From assembly GCA_003339415.1 (NCBI GenBank), contig PDHQ01000001.1, positions 324,676 to 388,675 on the forward strand: DNA of 64,000 bases. The letters run 5' to 3'. The position numbers were made by a program, and so were the translations under genes. Positions within the stretch are counted from its first letter, which is position 1. The number at the start of each line of letters is the position of its first letter. The notes under the pieces were generated by a model that was not told the origin of the DNA, did not search any database, and saw nothing but the letters and a program-made list of their open reading frames with translations. This document shows positions 55,277-64,000 of this stretch, one piece after another. Source of the DNA: Ophiocordyceps camponoti-saundersi (nom. inval.) (lineage: Eukaryota > Ascomycota > Sordariomycetes > Hypocreales > Ophiocordycipitaceae).

Positions 55277-55955
55277 TTTGTAGGCGTCATGGAGCCTCGG
55301 GAAAGGGGGGGAAAGGAGAGACGGATGGGTGAGGAAGCAGCTGAAGGGGAGAATCGGCCTTTGTATGTATGTATTTGCACAGGTGATTCCTCTCCCCCTC
55401 CCCTGTAAATTGTGTGGTAAGGTAGCTGTAGTTTACCTGCTTTGCCCATACAGGGGGGGGGGGGGGGTCGGTTTCTTAGCCACGCCAGAACTTTTGTGAC
55501 GGACTTTCTGTACCTAGGTCTGGGAAGCGTATGGCGACTGTGTGTCGGGACAGTGCCTGGCTCGATAGACACTATGTTACTGTGTGCTTGCATCGTGCCT
55601 TTACATACAACAGATGCAAGCGAGGGCAATTCCTTGGGGGAATCAAGTTCCATCTAGGGAGTACGATGCAGGAGATTAGTCTAAAGGATTCTCCGTAGAG
55701 ACGCTATGCGCTGGGCAGTCTGACTGATCATTGTCTACCCAACACGTCTTTATGGGTGAGAGCGAATCTGCTGCTATACATAGACAGGTGGCTAGCTAGT
55801 AGGTAAGGCTATGGATGATTCTGACTGTACAAGGTAAACAGGAAATCACCCTGAAGAGGCAGGAATGTAGGCAGGGAGGTAATACTATAGAGATAAAGAG
55901 AGATCAAAAAAAAAAGGAACAAGAAAGAAGGTCAAGGGAAAGGAAGCGATCACCG
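55277..55955. other. Spacer between HTH gene and fringe-like gene
   Basis: No gene is supported. A 15-base G run lies at 55453-55467. Confidence 0.55.
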
Positions 55956-57404
55956 TCAGCGCAAGTCATGCTTCCCCCCCCAAATCAAGACAATGACCGA
56001 GTCCATCTCGTCATCCGCCTCAGCCCGTTTGAGGTAAGCCTGCCACACCGAGCCGTCAGGGCTGGAGGTGGAGTCCAGCAGACGCCAAAGACTGAAGCCA
56101 CGGTCAGCCCGATGACGGAGGCGATGCAGGCGACGACGATGGCGGTCGTGAAGATGACGGTGGCGCCGGCGCCCCAGACCGTCCGGGTGATGACTTATCG
56201 ACACGCCGTTGACAAGGAGCCAGTCGTCGCGGAAGAGGAAGCGCTGCATGAAGCAGGATTCGCCGCACACGTCCGTCACCAGATGGGCCATGCCGACGTC
56301 TAGGCGATGGGGCTGATGATGCAGGAGCAACGGCCGCCGAGTCGAGGACAGCGAATCTTCTTGGTCGTCTTCGTCGTCGTCGTCGTCGACGTGTTCTTCC
56401 TCGCCGTACGGTAGCAGACGCACCTCGTGACCCGCCCTCTGCTCGATGCACTCCCTCAGAAGCTCATGCCACTGCTGGGGCTTGGCCGGCGCCACGGTCG
56501 AGGCGGCGTCGGTGCAGGGCAGATTCGGCACGCGATCGACGGCGCGACGCGTCATGAGTATCGTTGCGCCCCCGCCGGGGAGGCCCATGTAGAGCTCGTC
56601 TTCAGATCTGTAGGCGGCGAGCTGTCGTCGAAGGTGGGAAAGATCGGGGAAGAAAACAGTGTCGTCGACGAGAGCGAACCACGTCTTTCGCTGACCGGTT
56701 GCCGCCAGTGTGGCTCCGTACGTCTTGAAGATGCGGACCATCTCGTAGTATCGCTTCGCCATCGACATGGGCTCGTCCGTAGAGAGGAGGTAGGCATCCA
56801 AACCGACGGCATGCAGCCTATCGTCGACCTCCTGCAGCTGCTTATCCGTCGCACGATCGAGCATGATGACGAGTCCAGCACCGTTACTCTCACTTCCTCG
56901 CCTCGTGAGCCAGCGCGTCCAAGCGCGGAGAACGGCCCAGTTCCCTTCCGCCAGCCGGTCATAGCTGGTGGAAACGCCGAAGAGAAAATCTGAGCCGTCG
57001 GTGACGGAGTCGGTGCGGGCGCCGGGGAGAGTCATCAGCTTCGTCGCCCGGAGATCAGCTTGCTTAGGACCGCGCAAGTCGACAATCTTGTGCGACTGCG
57101 AAGCAAACTTGAGCCCGACGTCGATCAGAGGACTGTCTCGATCTGGTTGGCCTGAAGGTTGGATCCGCCATGCCTGCCATCTCGTCTGATTCGTGAGAAG
57201 ATATCGTTCCGAAAGTCGTTCCAGATAGTCCTCTTCCGGCGAGGGACTTTCTGACAAGTCATAATCCAGTTCGATCAGACTGGCTTTGAAAGGCTGTTCC
57301 GATCCGAGTCCTGAAAGAAGCAGACACAGGCCGATCATGATAGTGAATGTGACGACGGGACCCATTCTCACATGAATGGTTGAAAGGCCCGGTGAAAGAA
57401 ACAT
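55956..57404 (-). CDS. Fringe-like (GT31/DUF604-type) type II membrane glycosyltransferase, 482 aa
   Basis: The first ATG of the frame is at 57404 (MFLSPG). Codons further upstream lack ATG. A signal anchor is at about residues 15-34 (VVTFTIMIGLCLLLSGL). The catalytic region has DFLFGVSTSYDRL, KTWFALVDDTVFFPDL with the DxD-like D247-D248, LYMGLPGGGATILMTRRAV, and C-terminal FRDDWLLVNGVSISHHPDG. This is the pattern of fringe-type beta-1,3-glycosyltransferases of the Golgi. The acceptor is unknown. An odd stretch follows HHPDG: about 27 Arg/His-rich residues (about 56178-56098) after which family-like sequence resumes (SLWRLLDS, MDSVIVLIWGGK). The +1 frame over the same DNA encodes a strongly hydrophobic segment. 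Confidence 0.82.
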   Translation of the reverse strand: MFLSPGLSTIHVRMGPVVTFTIMIGLCLLLSGLGSEQPFKASLIELDYDLSESPSPEEDYLERLSERYLLTNQTRWQAWRIQPSGQPDRDSPLIDVGLKFASQSHKIVDLRGPKQADLRATKLMTLPGARTDSVTDGSDFLFGVSTSYDRLAEGNWAVLRAWTRWLTRRGSESNGAGLVIMLDRATDKQLQEVDDRLHAVGLDAYLLSTDEPMSMAKRYYEMVRIFKTYGATLAATGQRKTWFALVDDTVFFPDLSHLRRQLAAYRSEDELYMGLPGGGATILMTRRAVDRVPNLPCTDAASTVAPAKPQQWHELLRECIEQRAGHEVRLLPYGEEEHVDDDDDEDDQEDSLSSTRRPLLLHHQPHRLDVGMAHLVTDVCGESCFMQRFLFRDDWLLVNGVSISHHPDGLGRRRHRHLHDRHRRRLHRLRHRADRGFSLWRLLDSTSSPDGSVWQAYLKRAEADDEMDSVIVLIWGGKHDLR

Positions 57405-58173
57405 AGTGACGGTCTTGGGACAGCGCCAGGCTGTCGATATTCGTGCTTCGTTCAGTGAATTTTCCTCTTTTGATGCAGCGTCTTCATCGGTCAACGACAA
57501 AGGGAAGCAGCTGTTGGGGGCCAGTGAGTTGTCAAGATCAAAGCTTGGCCCTCCTCAGTCAGCCATGATGGAAATCCGACAATCCGACTGCAGGCAACAG
57601 CAGACATTTGATGACCCATGACAAGGCAAAGACACAAAACAAGGGGGCAAAGAGGAAGGGGAGGACAGGGCCCTTTATGGCATCGGAATGCAACAAGCCT
57701 TCGACAAAAGCCAGTATGACGACGCTCTCATCTCATCACACCTCTTACCGGGACCTGTGTAAGACAAGCCCGAGGCGTGGCGTACATACATACAGTATGA
57801 AGCATGACTGATGGCAGATCCTTGCTGAGTATAGCAAGAACCCCCTGGCATGCTCGACGGCCGATCCAGGGTTTGAAACCTGCTGCCACTTTGGGCAGCT
57901 AACATCACCAACAACCCAGTTCAGACGAGGTTTTCAGTACCTTGCATTGTCATTCCCGCTTATGAGGGCGGTTTGTGTAAGTAGGTATGTATGTATGTAC
58001 GTCTGTAGGTGCAGGTCACACACGAGTTGCATGTATGCATGTATCGTACTGTCGTACAGTATGTATGGCTTCTAAGGAATACTCATTTCGTAGGCATGTT
58101 GCAGGTTCTTGCAGGGATGTGCGGCATCTATTCACTCCCTGTCTCGGCCTCTCGCGGCGGAACCACCGCACGA
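57405..58173. other. Spacer 5' of the fringe-like gene
   Basis: No gene is supported. A GTAT repeat lies at about 57984-58002. Confidence 0.55.
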
Positions 58174-59007
58174 CTATCGATCTCTCTTCCTGTCGCCTCC
58201 GCTGACGACCGGAGAGTCGGCGCTAGCCCTGGGGGCCGTGGCCATGCTCGGCCTGGTCGCCGTCGGTTCGGGCCGCTGCTCGGTGCTGCCGGTGCCAGAC
58301 TGGAGCGCCTGTCGCGAGTTGTAGTTGACGGGCATGTTGGCCGTGACGGTTGCCTTTGCCATGCGGAAGAGGTCGAAACACTCGGCGAGGACCTGGTCGG
58401 TAGTCTGGTCAATGGGGGCGATGCTCGAGTCGAGGATTTCCTTGACGCGGTCCTCCAACTCCTCAAACTGAGCCATGTCATAGCGGTAGCGATCCGGAAG
58501 GCCGCTATTGTGCAGGAGGGCGAGCATACCGGCGATGATGGTGTTCAAGGCGCCGAGTACGGTGACGGGCATGCCGCTGCTCATCGACATGGAACCAAGG
58601 GAGGTGATGGCGGCGCCGATGAGCAGCTGGCCGACCATCAGGGCCCAACGGACGACGCTGATGGTGTGAAAGATGTACTAGAACTTGGTACGCCGCGTCA
58701 CAATGTCTCGGTACAGGCCGCGCGGCAGGCCACGGGGCGGCCACCACCAACTCGTTGGGTGGACCGGCTTGTGCCCTTCCAAATCGCTGACGCCACCGAT
58801 GCCGGTCGCGATAGTCGTCCATTCCGCCGACGTCAGAAAGCGGTGGCGCGACACGGCGGGGAATCCATGGGCATGCCACTGGCCGCCCGGCCCTGGGGCG
58901 GCTTCGGCTGGCTGCGTTCCGCCCTGTTTCACCGGCTCATCCCTAGTATCAGGAACCGGAGGGAGAACCGGTAGCTCGGTGTTAGGCTTGGCTGCTTGCT
59001 TCGACAT
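58174..59007 (-). pseudogene. SLATT_fungal domain protein interrupted by one in-frame TAG
   Basis: The minus-strand frame starts at 59007 (MSKQAAKPNTELPVLPPVPD), the start seen in fungal SLATT proteins. It reads through GLYRDIVTRRTKF, meets TAG at 58680-58678 and continues in the same frame as YIFHTISVVRWALMVGQLLIGAAITSLGS, then ALNTIIAGMLALLHNSGLP and EFEEL-like helices to TGA at 58174. Without the stop the protein is about 277 aa, with two membrane helices, one of which lies just after the stop. SLATT domains are 2TM modules, and in prokaryotes they are linked to SMODS/SLOG immunity systems. In fungi they are of unknown role. One base change (Tyr to amber), an assembly error or RNA editing could explain it. 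There are no other lesions. An upstream ATG (59310) exists but adds low-complexity residues. Confidence 0.75.
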
Positions 59008-59579
59008 GGGTCGCTCGCGAGAACGGGATCTGCTGCTGCGCTGTGAAGAAGTCCTAAAGGGGAGCGACAGACGAGGGAGTAGCCAATTCAGAAGGGAGAA
59101 TATAATAGGACAGTGTTGGAACAAGAAAGGATGCTCTTTTTTCGGCCTGCTTCGAGGATCGGATGCCATTCTAGGAGTAGGAGGTAGGATGTGAAGATGG
59201 AGGTGAAAGGGGTAGGTGGTTTGCCATGGCGAAGCTCGTCTTGGAAGGCGGAAGCGTCGATATGCAGTCTGATGTCGTGGAAGCAGAGATGCGGCCTGAT
59301 GGTTCCTCATCCGTCGAAGGCCGACATCGGGGAAGCATTGATGCTCAAAAACGTAAATCCGAAGTTCCTTATCGGGACGAACAATGTGCTATCGGCGCGG
59401 CGCATCTCGAATTTTCTGCCGATACCAACTTTCATCGTCAATCTCGAAGCTGTCGCCTTATCTTCCTCTCTTCAGTCGACGCCTAAATACTGGAGAATTA
59501 GAAAGGAAATAGACTCTTCGTCACGGCCTCTGATTCGTCTTTTCTCTCTTCAGCCGCGTAATCGCAACTCGGCTCCCTC
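59008..59579. other. Divergent promoter between the SLATT gene and trm1
   Basis: No gene is supported. C/T-rich sequence lies just upstream of trm1 (about 59510-59560). Confidence 0.5.
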
Positions 59580-61478
59580 ATGGCCGCCGACGAGCCCGCC
59601 GTAGAGGTCGACGGGAAACTCTACCAGCCCGTCAAAGAGGGCAAAGCGATCATCCTGGTGCCTGAGGAGGCCGGCGCCGATGGCAAGAAGGTCGTCAACC
59701 AACAGGTCTTCTACAACCCCATACAGCAATACAACCGCGATCTGTCGTGCCTCGCCATCAAGGCATACGGCCATTGGGTGCAGTCGAAGCAAGTCTCGAG
59801 GCAGGCCAACTCGAAGAAGAGAAAACGTGATCAAAAGGACACTCTTCCGCCTGACGAGCAACAATCACAGGGCGATCCGCCCGAGGCCAAGTCCAGGCCA
59901 CTGAAAATTCTCGATGCCCTGTCCGCCTCGGGCCTTCGCGCTCTGCGATACGGCCATGAGCTTCCCTTTCCAACCTCCATCACGGCCAACGACCTCTCCG
60001 CCTCGGCTGTCGCCTCTATCCAATGCAACGTTCGACACAACGGCCTGCAGGACGTCATCTCCGTCACCAACAACGATGCGCTCGCCCTCATGTATCGCTG
60101 CGTCGCCGATGACCTCGACAAGAGAGACCGTCACGGCAACCCGGCCAAGAGCCACAAGTTCGACGTCATCGACCTTGATCCTTACGGCACCGCCGCGCCC
60201 TTCTTCGACGCCGCTGTACAGTCCGTCCGCGACGACGGCGGACTCCTCTGCATCACTTGCACTGACAGTGCCGTCTGGGCGGGTCACAGCTATTGCGAAA
60301 AGGCCTTTGCTCTGTACGGAGGTGTCCCCGTCAAGGGCCCGTACTCGCATGAGGCCGCTCTGCGCTTGATCCTCCACGCCGTCGCCACGTCGGGCGCCCG
60401 GTATGGCCTGGCCATTGAGCCTCTCCTGTCGCTTTCCATAGACTTTTACGCGAGGCTTTTTGTCAAGGTCACGAGGCGACAACAGACTGTCAAGTTCAAC
60501 GGCGTCAGGACAATGCTCGTCTACAGCTGCGACCAAGGCTGCGGCGCCTGGGAGACGCAGCCACTGCTGAGAGCCAAGCCGGCGCCCAATAAGAAGGGAA
60601 GCGGGTCGTTTTACAAGCACGGCATGGCGCTGGGCCCCACGACGGACCGATTCTGCCAGCACTGCGGCTTCAAGATGCACGTCAACGGGCCAATGTTCGC
60701 CGGCCGCATTCACTCCCAGGACTTTATCCAGCGCATCCTCGACGAGATCCCCAAGGCCCCTCCCGAAGTATACAAGACGCTTCCGAGACTCGAGGGTATG
60801 CTGCGAACGGCACAGGAAGAGCTGGTAGCCGAGCTCGAGCTGCGGACCGACGTGGACCCCCTCGAGGCGGAGCTGGCGGCGGTCGACGGCTCGCCCTTCT
60901 TCGTAGTACCGGGCAAGGTGGCTAGCATCGTCTCGTGCGCTACACCGTCCGACGACATGTTCCGCGGCGCTCTGATCCATCTCGGCTTCAAGGTCGGCCG
61001 GAGTCATTGCCGACCGGGGAGTATCAAGACGGACGCGCCCTGGTCGACCATCTGGTGGATGATGACGGAATGGATCCGCCAGAAGTCTCCCGTCAAGGCT
61101 TCCAAGTTCAAGCAGCAGACGGCCGCCTGGAAGTTGCTGCATGATGCCGGGCTGGTGAGCGAGGACGCGGGAAATGGCTCCGTGACGAAGGAGAGCGTCG
61201 GAGAATCGAGTCTGGAGAAGGAGGAAAGGCCGGCCGAGGAGACACAGAAGGTGGATGAGGAGCAAGCAGGTGTCGAGCTTCAGATAACAGGCGACAAGGA
61301 GCAGCCTGGCGATGAGGCAAAGAAACCGAGCAAGGACGAACGGGAGCTGCGGAAAACGCTGGTCTTTGACGAGGCGCTGGCACGGCTTGGTCGTCGGCAG
61401 ACATCTCAGCGGTGTGTGCGCTATCAGATGAATCCGGAACCGAACTGGGGCCCGATGACCAAGGCCAAGGGCGTCTAA
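59580..61478 (+). CDS. trm1: tRNA (guanine26-N2)-dimethyltransferase Trm1, 632 aa
   Basis: Single exon, starting at the ATG preceded by a C/T-rich leader. It makes m2,2G26 in cytosolic and mitochondrial tRNAs with SAM. Family marks are VFYNPIQQYNRDLSCLAIKAY, LDALSASGLRALRYGHE (SAM loop), DVIDLDPYGTAAPFFDAAVQSVRDDGGLLCITCTD (DPYG catalytic motif) and CGEK-like AGHSYCEKAFALYGG. The C-terminal zinc-type region is CDQGCGAWETQP and FCQHCGFKMHVNGPMFAG. The end has an acidic Glu/Lys insert before RRQTSQRCVRYQMNPEPNWGPMTKAKGV. Length matches fungal Trm1. Confidence 0.95.
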   Translation: MAADEPAVEVDGKLYQPVKEGKAIILVPEEAGADGKKVVNQQVFYNPIQQYNRDLSCLAIKAYGHWVQSKQVSRQANSKKRKRDQKDTLPPDEQQSQGDPPEAKSRPLKILDALSASGLRALRYGHELPFPTSITANDLSASAVASIQCNVRHNGLQDVISVTNNDALALMYRCVADDLDKRDRHGNPAKSHKFDVIDLDPYGTAAPFFDAAVQSVRDDGGLLCITCTDSAVWAGHSYCEKAFALYGGVPVKGPYSHEAALRLILHAVATSGARYGLAIEPLLSLSIDFYARLFVKVTRRQQTVKFNGVRTMLVYSCDQGCGAWETQPLLRAKPAPNKKGSGSFYKHGMALGPTTDRFCQHCGFKMHVNGPMFAGRIHSQDFIQRILDEIPKAPPEVYKTLPRLEGMLRTAQEELVAELELRTDVDPLEAELAAVDGSPFFVVPGKVASIVSCATPSDDMFRGALIHLGFKVGRSHCRPGSIKTDAPWSTIWWMMTEWIRQKSPVKASKFKQQTAAWKLLHDAGLVSEDAGNGSVTKESVGESSLEKEERPAEETQKVDEEQAGVELQITGDKEQPGDEAKKPSKDERELRKTLVFDEALARLGRRQTSQRCVRYQMNPEPNWGPMTKAKGV

Positions 61479-61730
61479 GCCAAGGAAATGGCGCAATGGA
61501 AAAAGAGGAGCATCTTCTGATTCTTCTCACACCGAGATGCCAAGCGAGAAGAGGGAGACGTACGGATAGATGCAACCCTACATACATGCCGTGATTGGCA
61601 CGGATAGCTGCATGCTGCTGATATAGGTGCCACTGCGGATTACTTACTACTGGTAAATACGGGGAAACGCTAATCTCTCCGCGTAAGAAGAGAACTCTCA
61701 TCATCATCATCGTCATCTTCTGGGTCAACC

Positions 61731-62519
61731 ATGGACTCCTCAACCGACGATGTCACGCCAACCCCGGTATCCCAGATTCCCATCCGAGACGACGGCGATA
61801 ACAGCAGCCTTGTCTGGATACGGAGCGACGGCACCGAAGACACAGCCTCGACAAACTCGGTGCTCTTCGCCCTTGACCTGTCAGCCTCGGCACGGGGTTT
61901 CATCACCTGCCTTCTCCGCGAAAACGATGCCGACGGCGGTTGTCCCCAGCTTATCCTCCTATCAACCGAAGCCCCTCCTCCGCCTTCCCATGTCCAACCA
62001 GTGATGAGGCAGCTTCCTCCACATCTAGACGAGGACACTGACGTTGACATTATCGTCTCGGCCCGCTCCGGCACAGGAATCGGTCCCACTTTTTGGAGAA
62101 GGGTGCTGCGTCCGCTTCTCCGTCTCGTTTGCGATGCCTTGGGTGGCGGCCGTGTGCCGAAGGAGGCGTTCCTCACGCCTGATGCCCATGCCGTTCACAG
62201 GTTCGGAACAGAGCTGAGGGGTAGAGGAGATGGGTCAAGGCTGGTGGTGCTTCTCAGCGGAGACGGAGGTGTCGCCGATTTGCTGGCTGGTTACGGCGTC
62301 GAGGAAGCCGTTAGGAAGCCCATCATCGCTCTTCTTCCACTGGGGACGGGAAACGCTCTCTTTCACTCCCTACATCGACAACCATCGTCTTCATCCCTTT
62401 CATCCGGCTCGCCCTCTCCCCTCGTACAAGGCATCCGAACGCTCTTCCTCGGCCACCCAGCCCAATTACCCATCTTCCGCACCACCTTCACCCCCAATCC
62501 AACAGAAGAAACAACGGCA

Positions 62520-62554
<35 letters not shown>

Positions 62555-63131
62555 TCTCCACGGCGTCGTCGTCGCAAGCTACGGTTTCCACGCAAGTCTA
62601 ATCCACGAAAGCGACACGCCCGAGCACCGCACCCAAGGCCCAAAGCGCTTCTCCATCGTAGCCGAGTCCCTCCTCGCCGAAGCCCACCCGTACGAGGCAG
62701 AAGTGAGAATCACGCAGAAAAACAAGCAACCGACGCTCCTACCGCAGCGTCAACACGCCTACGTACTCATCTCCATGGTGTCGAACCTAGAGCGCTCGTT
62801 TGTCATTTCTCCCGCGAGCAAACCGTTGGGTAATCGTCTTTATCTCGTTCGGTTCGGGAACGTGGGCGCTGGTCGTGTCATGGAGGTTATGCGTGCTGCT
62901 TATGACGGTGGCAGACATGTTGGCTTGGGGTGGGATGATGGCGAGGAGGTTACCTATGACGAGGTCGATGAGGTTCGTGTCACGCCGCTGGATGATGATG
63001 GGCGGTGGCGCAAGGTTTGTGTTGATGGCACCATCGTCGACGTGCCCAGGGGGGGATCCGTGACGATTTCTAAGACGGAGGCGAGGCCGTTTCGTATCTT
63101 GGTTGACGCCTTGGCTATTCAACCGCCGTGA
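61731..63131 (+). CDS. Diacylglycerol/sphingoid-base kinase-like protein (DAGK catalytic fold), 466 aa
   Basis: Single exon. DIIVSARSGTGIGPTFWRRVLRPLL matches the first nucleotide-binding segment, LVVLLSGDGGVADLLAGY the GDG motif, and IALLPLGTGNALFHSLHR the PxGTGN motif of DAG/sphingosine/NAD-kinase superfamily enzymes. Later parts include VVASYGFHASLIHESD and the C-terminal beta-sandwich end KVCVDGTIVDVPRGGSVTISKTEARPFRILV. The reaction would be ATP-dependent lipid phosphorylation, with the exact lipid unknown. A poly-Thr run from an ACG repeat (about 62518-62554) sits between catalytic strands. The GDGG rather than GDGT/GDGL form is less common. Confidence 0.82.
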
Positions 63132-63179
63132 TTCCCTCTTTACTTCTTGTCGCTACTTGCTTGGTATGGATACAACAGT

Positions 63180-64000
63180 TCAAGTCTGATTGCTCAGTTT
63201 CCTCGCCTCTTGTCTGAGCAACTTATCGGCTCTCTTCTCCATCAACGCCTCGAATTCGTCGACGCCTCCGTCCAAGACCAGTAGACTACCAGCTTTAAGA
63301 CGATACGTAACCCGCCGCCTTGGCGATACCTCATCCTCCACCAGACCACCATCATCATCACCATCATCGTCGTCATCATCCAAGCCACGCCCCTCCACGA
63401 CGCCGCGCATAAACCAACGGTCATGGCTGACGAGCACGACGGCGCCATCCCAGTGCGCGAGGGCGACGCGCAGCGCCGTGACCGTCTCGTAGTCGAGGTG
63501 GGTCGTGACCTCGTCGAGGACGAGGCAGTGCGGCCTCCGCCAGAGGAGCCTCGCCAGCTCGCACCGAACAAGCTGGCCGCCAGACAGTTTGGACAGGGGG
63601 ATGTCAGACGCGACGCGACCCGGTAGACCGAGCTCGCCGAGAAGACCTCGTACTTGGCCCTCGTCAAGCTGGCCATCGACGTCGCGCGTGAGAAGCGACA
63701 GGGCCGTGAGAGCCGACTCGCTTCGACCGAGAGCCGCAAGTTCCTCGACGGCGTGCTGCGAATAGTAGGCCCGCCTGAGACGCGGATGCGTCGCCACGGC
63801 GCCCGACGTAGGCCCGGACTCGTCGTCGACGAGCAGGCGGACGAGAGTCGACTTGCCGGCGCCGTTGAGCCCGACGATTCCGACACGATCACCCATACCG
63901 ACGGAAAGACTCACGTCTCGCACCACGGGCGGCGTCGCAGCCGAATAGCGGAACGAGGCGCGATCCAGCGACAGCAGCGAGCCGGGGAAGCGCAGGTCTG
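63180..64000 (-). CDS. ABC-F family ATPase, 3' part only
   Basis: The gene runs off the window at 64000, so its 5' part is missing. The visible part is the second ATP-binding cassette: Walker A GLNGAGKST, signature LSGGQ, Walker B LVLDEVTTHLD and the switch VLVSHD. No membrane helices are seen. ABC-F proteins have two soluble cassettes and act on ribosomes in translation or stress signalling. The Walker B continues DEVTTHLD rather than the usual DEPTNHLD, a mild variation. A short acidic insert (DDDDDDGDDDGG) lies near the end. The stop is at 63180-63182. Confidence 0.88.
   Translation of the reverse strand, partial: DLRFPGSLLSLDRASFRYSAATPPVVRDVSLSVGMGDRVGIVGLNGAGKSTLVRLLVDDESGPTSGAVATHPRLRRAYYSQHAVEELAALGRSESALTALSLLTRDVDGQLDEGQVRGLLGELGLPGRVASDIPLSKLSGGQLVRCELARLLWRRPHCLVLDEVTTHLDYETVTALRVALAHWDGAVVLVSHDRWFMRGVVEGRGLDDDDDDGDDDGGLVEDEVSPRRRVTYRLKAGSLLVLDGGVDEFEALMEKRADKLLRQEARKLSNQT

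Noticed and set aside
59865..61496. 543-aa open frame antisense to trm1
   Set aside because: Mirror frame of a strongly conserved gene, with no recognisable domain.
1..64000. CRISPR arrays, rRNA genes, bacterial-type operons or phage elements
   Set aside because: None seen. The repeats are simple microsatellites and the genes are eukaryotic with introns.

Overview
The window is nuclear DNA of a filamentous ascomycete, most likely a Sordariomycete and plausibly Hypocreales. I infer this from short GT-AG introns (about 48-290 nt) with CTGAC/CTAAC branch sites, C-ending codons, an AreB/ASD-4-type GATA factor with a coiled coil, a Neurospora-like divergent histone H4, and many CATA/TAGG/GA microsatellites between genes. 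There are no bacterial-type operons. Genes lie on both strands, mostly housekeeping, with roughly 0.3-2.7 kb between them.

Layout. 1-6.2 kb: low-complexity DNA with a 49-aa Cys/His protein (1438-1587, +) and a spliced, secreted crystallin-like protein (4178-4748, -). 6.2-12.7 kb: GNAT-like membrane protein (+), a six-exon divergent histone H4 (7453-8309, -), the GATA factor areB (-) and an 88-aa eight-cysteine secreted protein (12285-12694, +). 13.4-20.4 kb: Svf1 (+), a mitochondrial K+/H+-exchange-related protein (-), an intron-containing tRNA-Ala(AGC) and an RBR ubiquitin ligase (+). 21.5-35.7 kb: Rog1-type lipase (+), Zn2Cys6 regulator (-), lactonase-family protein (-), CHO2 (-). 36.6-43.3 kb: eIF3g (-), CYSTM protein (+), N-terminal methyltransferase (+), PGAP4-like glycosyltransferase (+), ketopantoate-reductase-type enzyme (-). 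46-54.5 kb: OSCA/CSC1 channel (+), ABHD5/Cld1-type hydrolase (-), Spo7 (+). 55-64 kb: transposase-type HTH fragment (-), fringe-like glycosyltransferase (-), a SLATT_fungal protein interrupted by an in-frame TAG (-), TRM1 (+), a DAG/sphingoid-kinase-like protein (+) and the 3' part of an ABC-F ATPase (-).

How the genes relate. Several act on lipids or membranes: CHO2 (PE to PC), Spo7 (regulator of the lipin Pah1), Rog1 and ABHD5/Cld1 hydrolases, Svf1 (ceramide handling), a DAG-kinase-like protein and a PGAP4-like GPI-glycan enzyme. This is probably chance clustering. Two reconstructed secreted cysteine-containing proteins are effector-like candidates.

Several genes are visible only after splicing by hand: the H4 variant, both secreted proteins, and the N-terminal exons of areB, CHO2, the ABHD hydrolase and the Zn2Cys6 factor. 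Splice models were checked for reading-frame continuity and against family sequence patterns held in memory. No alignment or RNA evidence was available.
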